6,398 nucleotides of DNA from CAMBDR01 sp046597185. Lineage in GTDB: Bacteria; Pseudomonadota; Gammaproteobacteria; Burkholderiales; Burkholderiaceae_D. The stretch spans positions 1-6,398 of the forward strand of contig JBKJLF010000630.1 in the NCBI GenBank assembly GCA_046597185.1, in the 5' to 3' direction. How positions within the stretch are numbered: the first letter of the stretch is position 1; every line of letters starts with the position of its first letter. Both the position numbers and the translations under genes were made by a program. Under the pieces are notes generated by a model that saw nothing but the letters and a program-made list of their open reading frames with translations, was not told the origin of the DNA and did not search any database. Positions 6,093-6,398 of this stretch are shown here, piece by piece.

Positions 6093-6398
6093 CTAAAATA
6101 ATGTTTTTGTCTTAAGTTTGCCTGAAATATCATTCAGAGTGGCAATTAATGTCGGCAGCTTGGCCAAACCCTGTTGTTTTTGTGCCTCAGTCAGGTTGTT
6201 GTAGGCCGGTGTCTTTTGAAACCATTCCGCGCTGACATTGTCGTCCAGGCGTTTTGAAAGCAGGTGCCAGGCATAGGCATCCACCAAATTATTCTCTTGC
6301 AAATACAACTCCGAGATAATGCCAGCCGAGCGAATATTGCCTGCTGCCAGGGCTTGGGTGAAGGATTGTTTGGCCAGATCCGGGTAGTTGGCATTGGC
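6093..6398 (-). CDS. Helical-repeat (Sel1/TPR-like) protein, C-terminal part
   Basis: The last 101 codons of a gene that enters from beyond the right edge; the frame is open to base 6398 and ends at TAG (6093-6095). The visible protein has an alpha-helical, Ala-rich pattern: LAKQSFTQALAAGNIRSAG, then LYLQENNLVDAYAWHLLSKR, where the DAYAWHLL segment resembles Sel1-type repeats. After these comes a charged helix with EAQKQQGLAKLPTLIATL. Sel1/TPR proteins usually scaffold protein interactions, so a specific role cannot be given. A TTG at 6306-6308 could be misread as a start, but the same repeat pattern continues upstream of it, so the gene is simply partial here. It has the same strand as the peptidase genes but is separated by about 390 bases. 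Confidence 0.7.
   Translation of the reverse strand, partial: ANANYPDLAKQSFTQALAAGNIRSAGIISELYLQENNLVDAYAWHLLSKRLDDNVSAEWFQKTPAYNNLTEAQKQQGLAKLPTLIATLNDISGKLKTKTLF

Noticed and set aside
6306..6308. TTG start codon giving a 71-residue small protein at the right edge
   Set aside because: The frame stays open upstream to the window edge and the upstream residues continue the same helical repeat pattern, so this is the interior of a larger gene.

Overview
The window looks like chromosomal DNA of a Gram-negative proteobacterium. All three minus-strand peptidase genes resemble proteobacterial exoproteases (pseudolysin/vibriolysin-type M4 enzymes and an Aeromonas/Vibrio-type M28 aminopeptidase), and two of them carry Sec signal peptides and C-terminal PPC domains. 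The base composition is moderate and the intergenic DNA is AT-rich. I cannot name the genus from the sequence alone. No tRNA, rRNA, CRISPR array, transposase or phage gene is visible.

Layout, left to right: (1) a plus-strand DUF2804-family gene (2-1018), which converges on the rest of the locus at a strong bidirectional terminator (1031-1075); (2) a minus-strand M4 metallopeptidase consisting only of the mature catalytic domain, with no signal peptide, propeptide or PPC domain (1096-2058); (3) a terminator (2126-2149) that closes the next gene; (4) a full-length secreted M28 aminopeptidase with a PPC domain (2204-3772, minus); (5) a 105-base gap with a perfect 11-bp hairpin; (6) a full-length secreted M4 endopeptidase with signal peptide, FTP/PepSY propeptide, catalytic domain and PPC (3878-5701, minus); (7) about 390 bases of AT-rich intergenic DNA with a candidate promoter and a palindrome; (8) the 3' end of a minus-strand helical-repeat (Sel1/TPR-like) gene running off the right edge.

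The functional theme is extracellular protein degradation. The M4 endopeptidase would cut proteins into peptides and the M28 enzyme would trim their N-termini. M4 enzymes are known to mature M28 aminopeptidase precursors in related bacteria, so the adjacent genes may form a processing cascade; that is inference. The most unusual item is the short M4 paralogue. It begins almost exactly where the mature enzyme of its neighbour begins, keeps every catalytic and disulfide residue, and has an unrelated 21-22-residue N-terminus. It is either a recently decapitated gene or a mature-only enzyme. I found no clear evidence of a wholly new multi-gene system.
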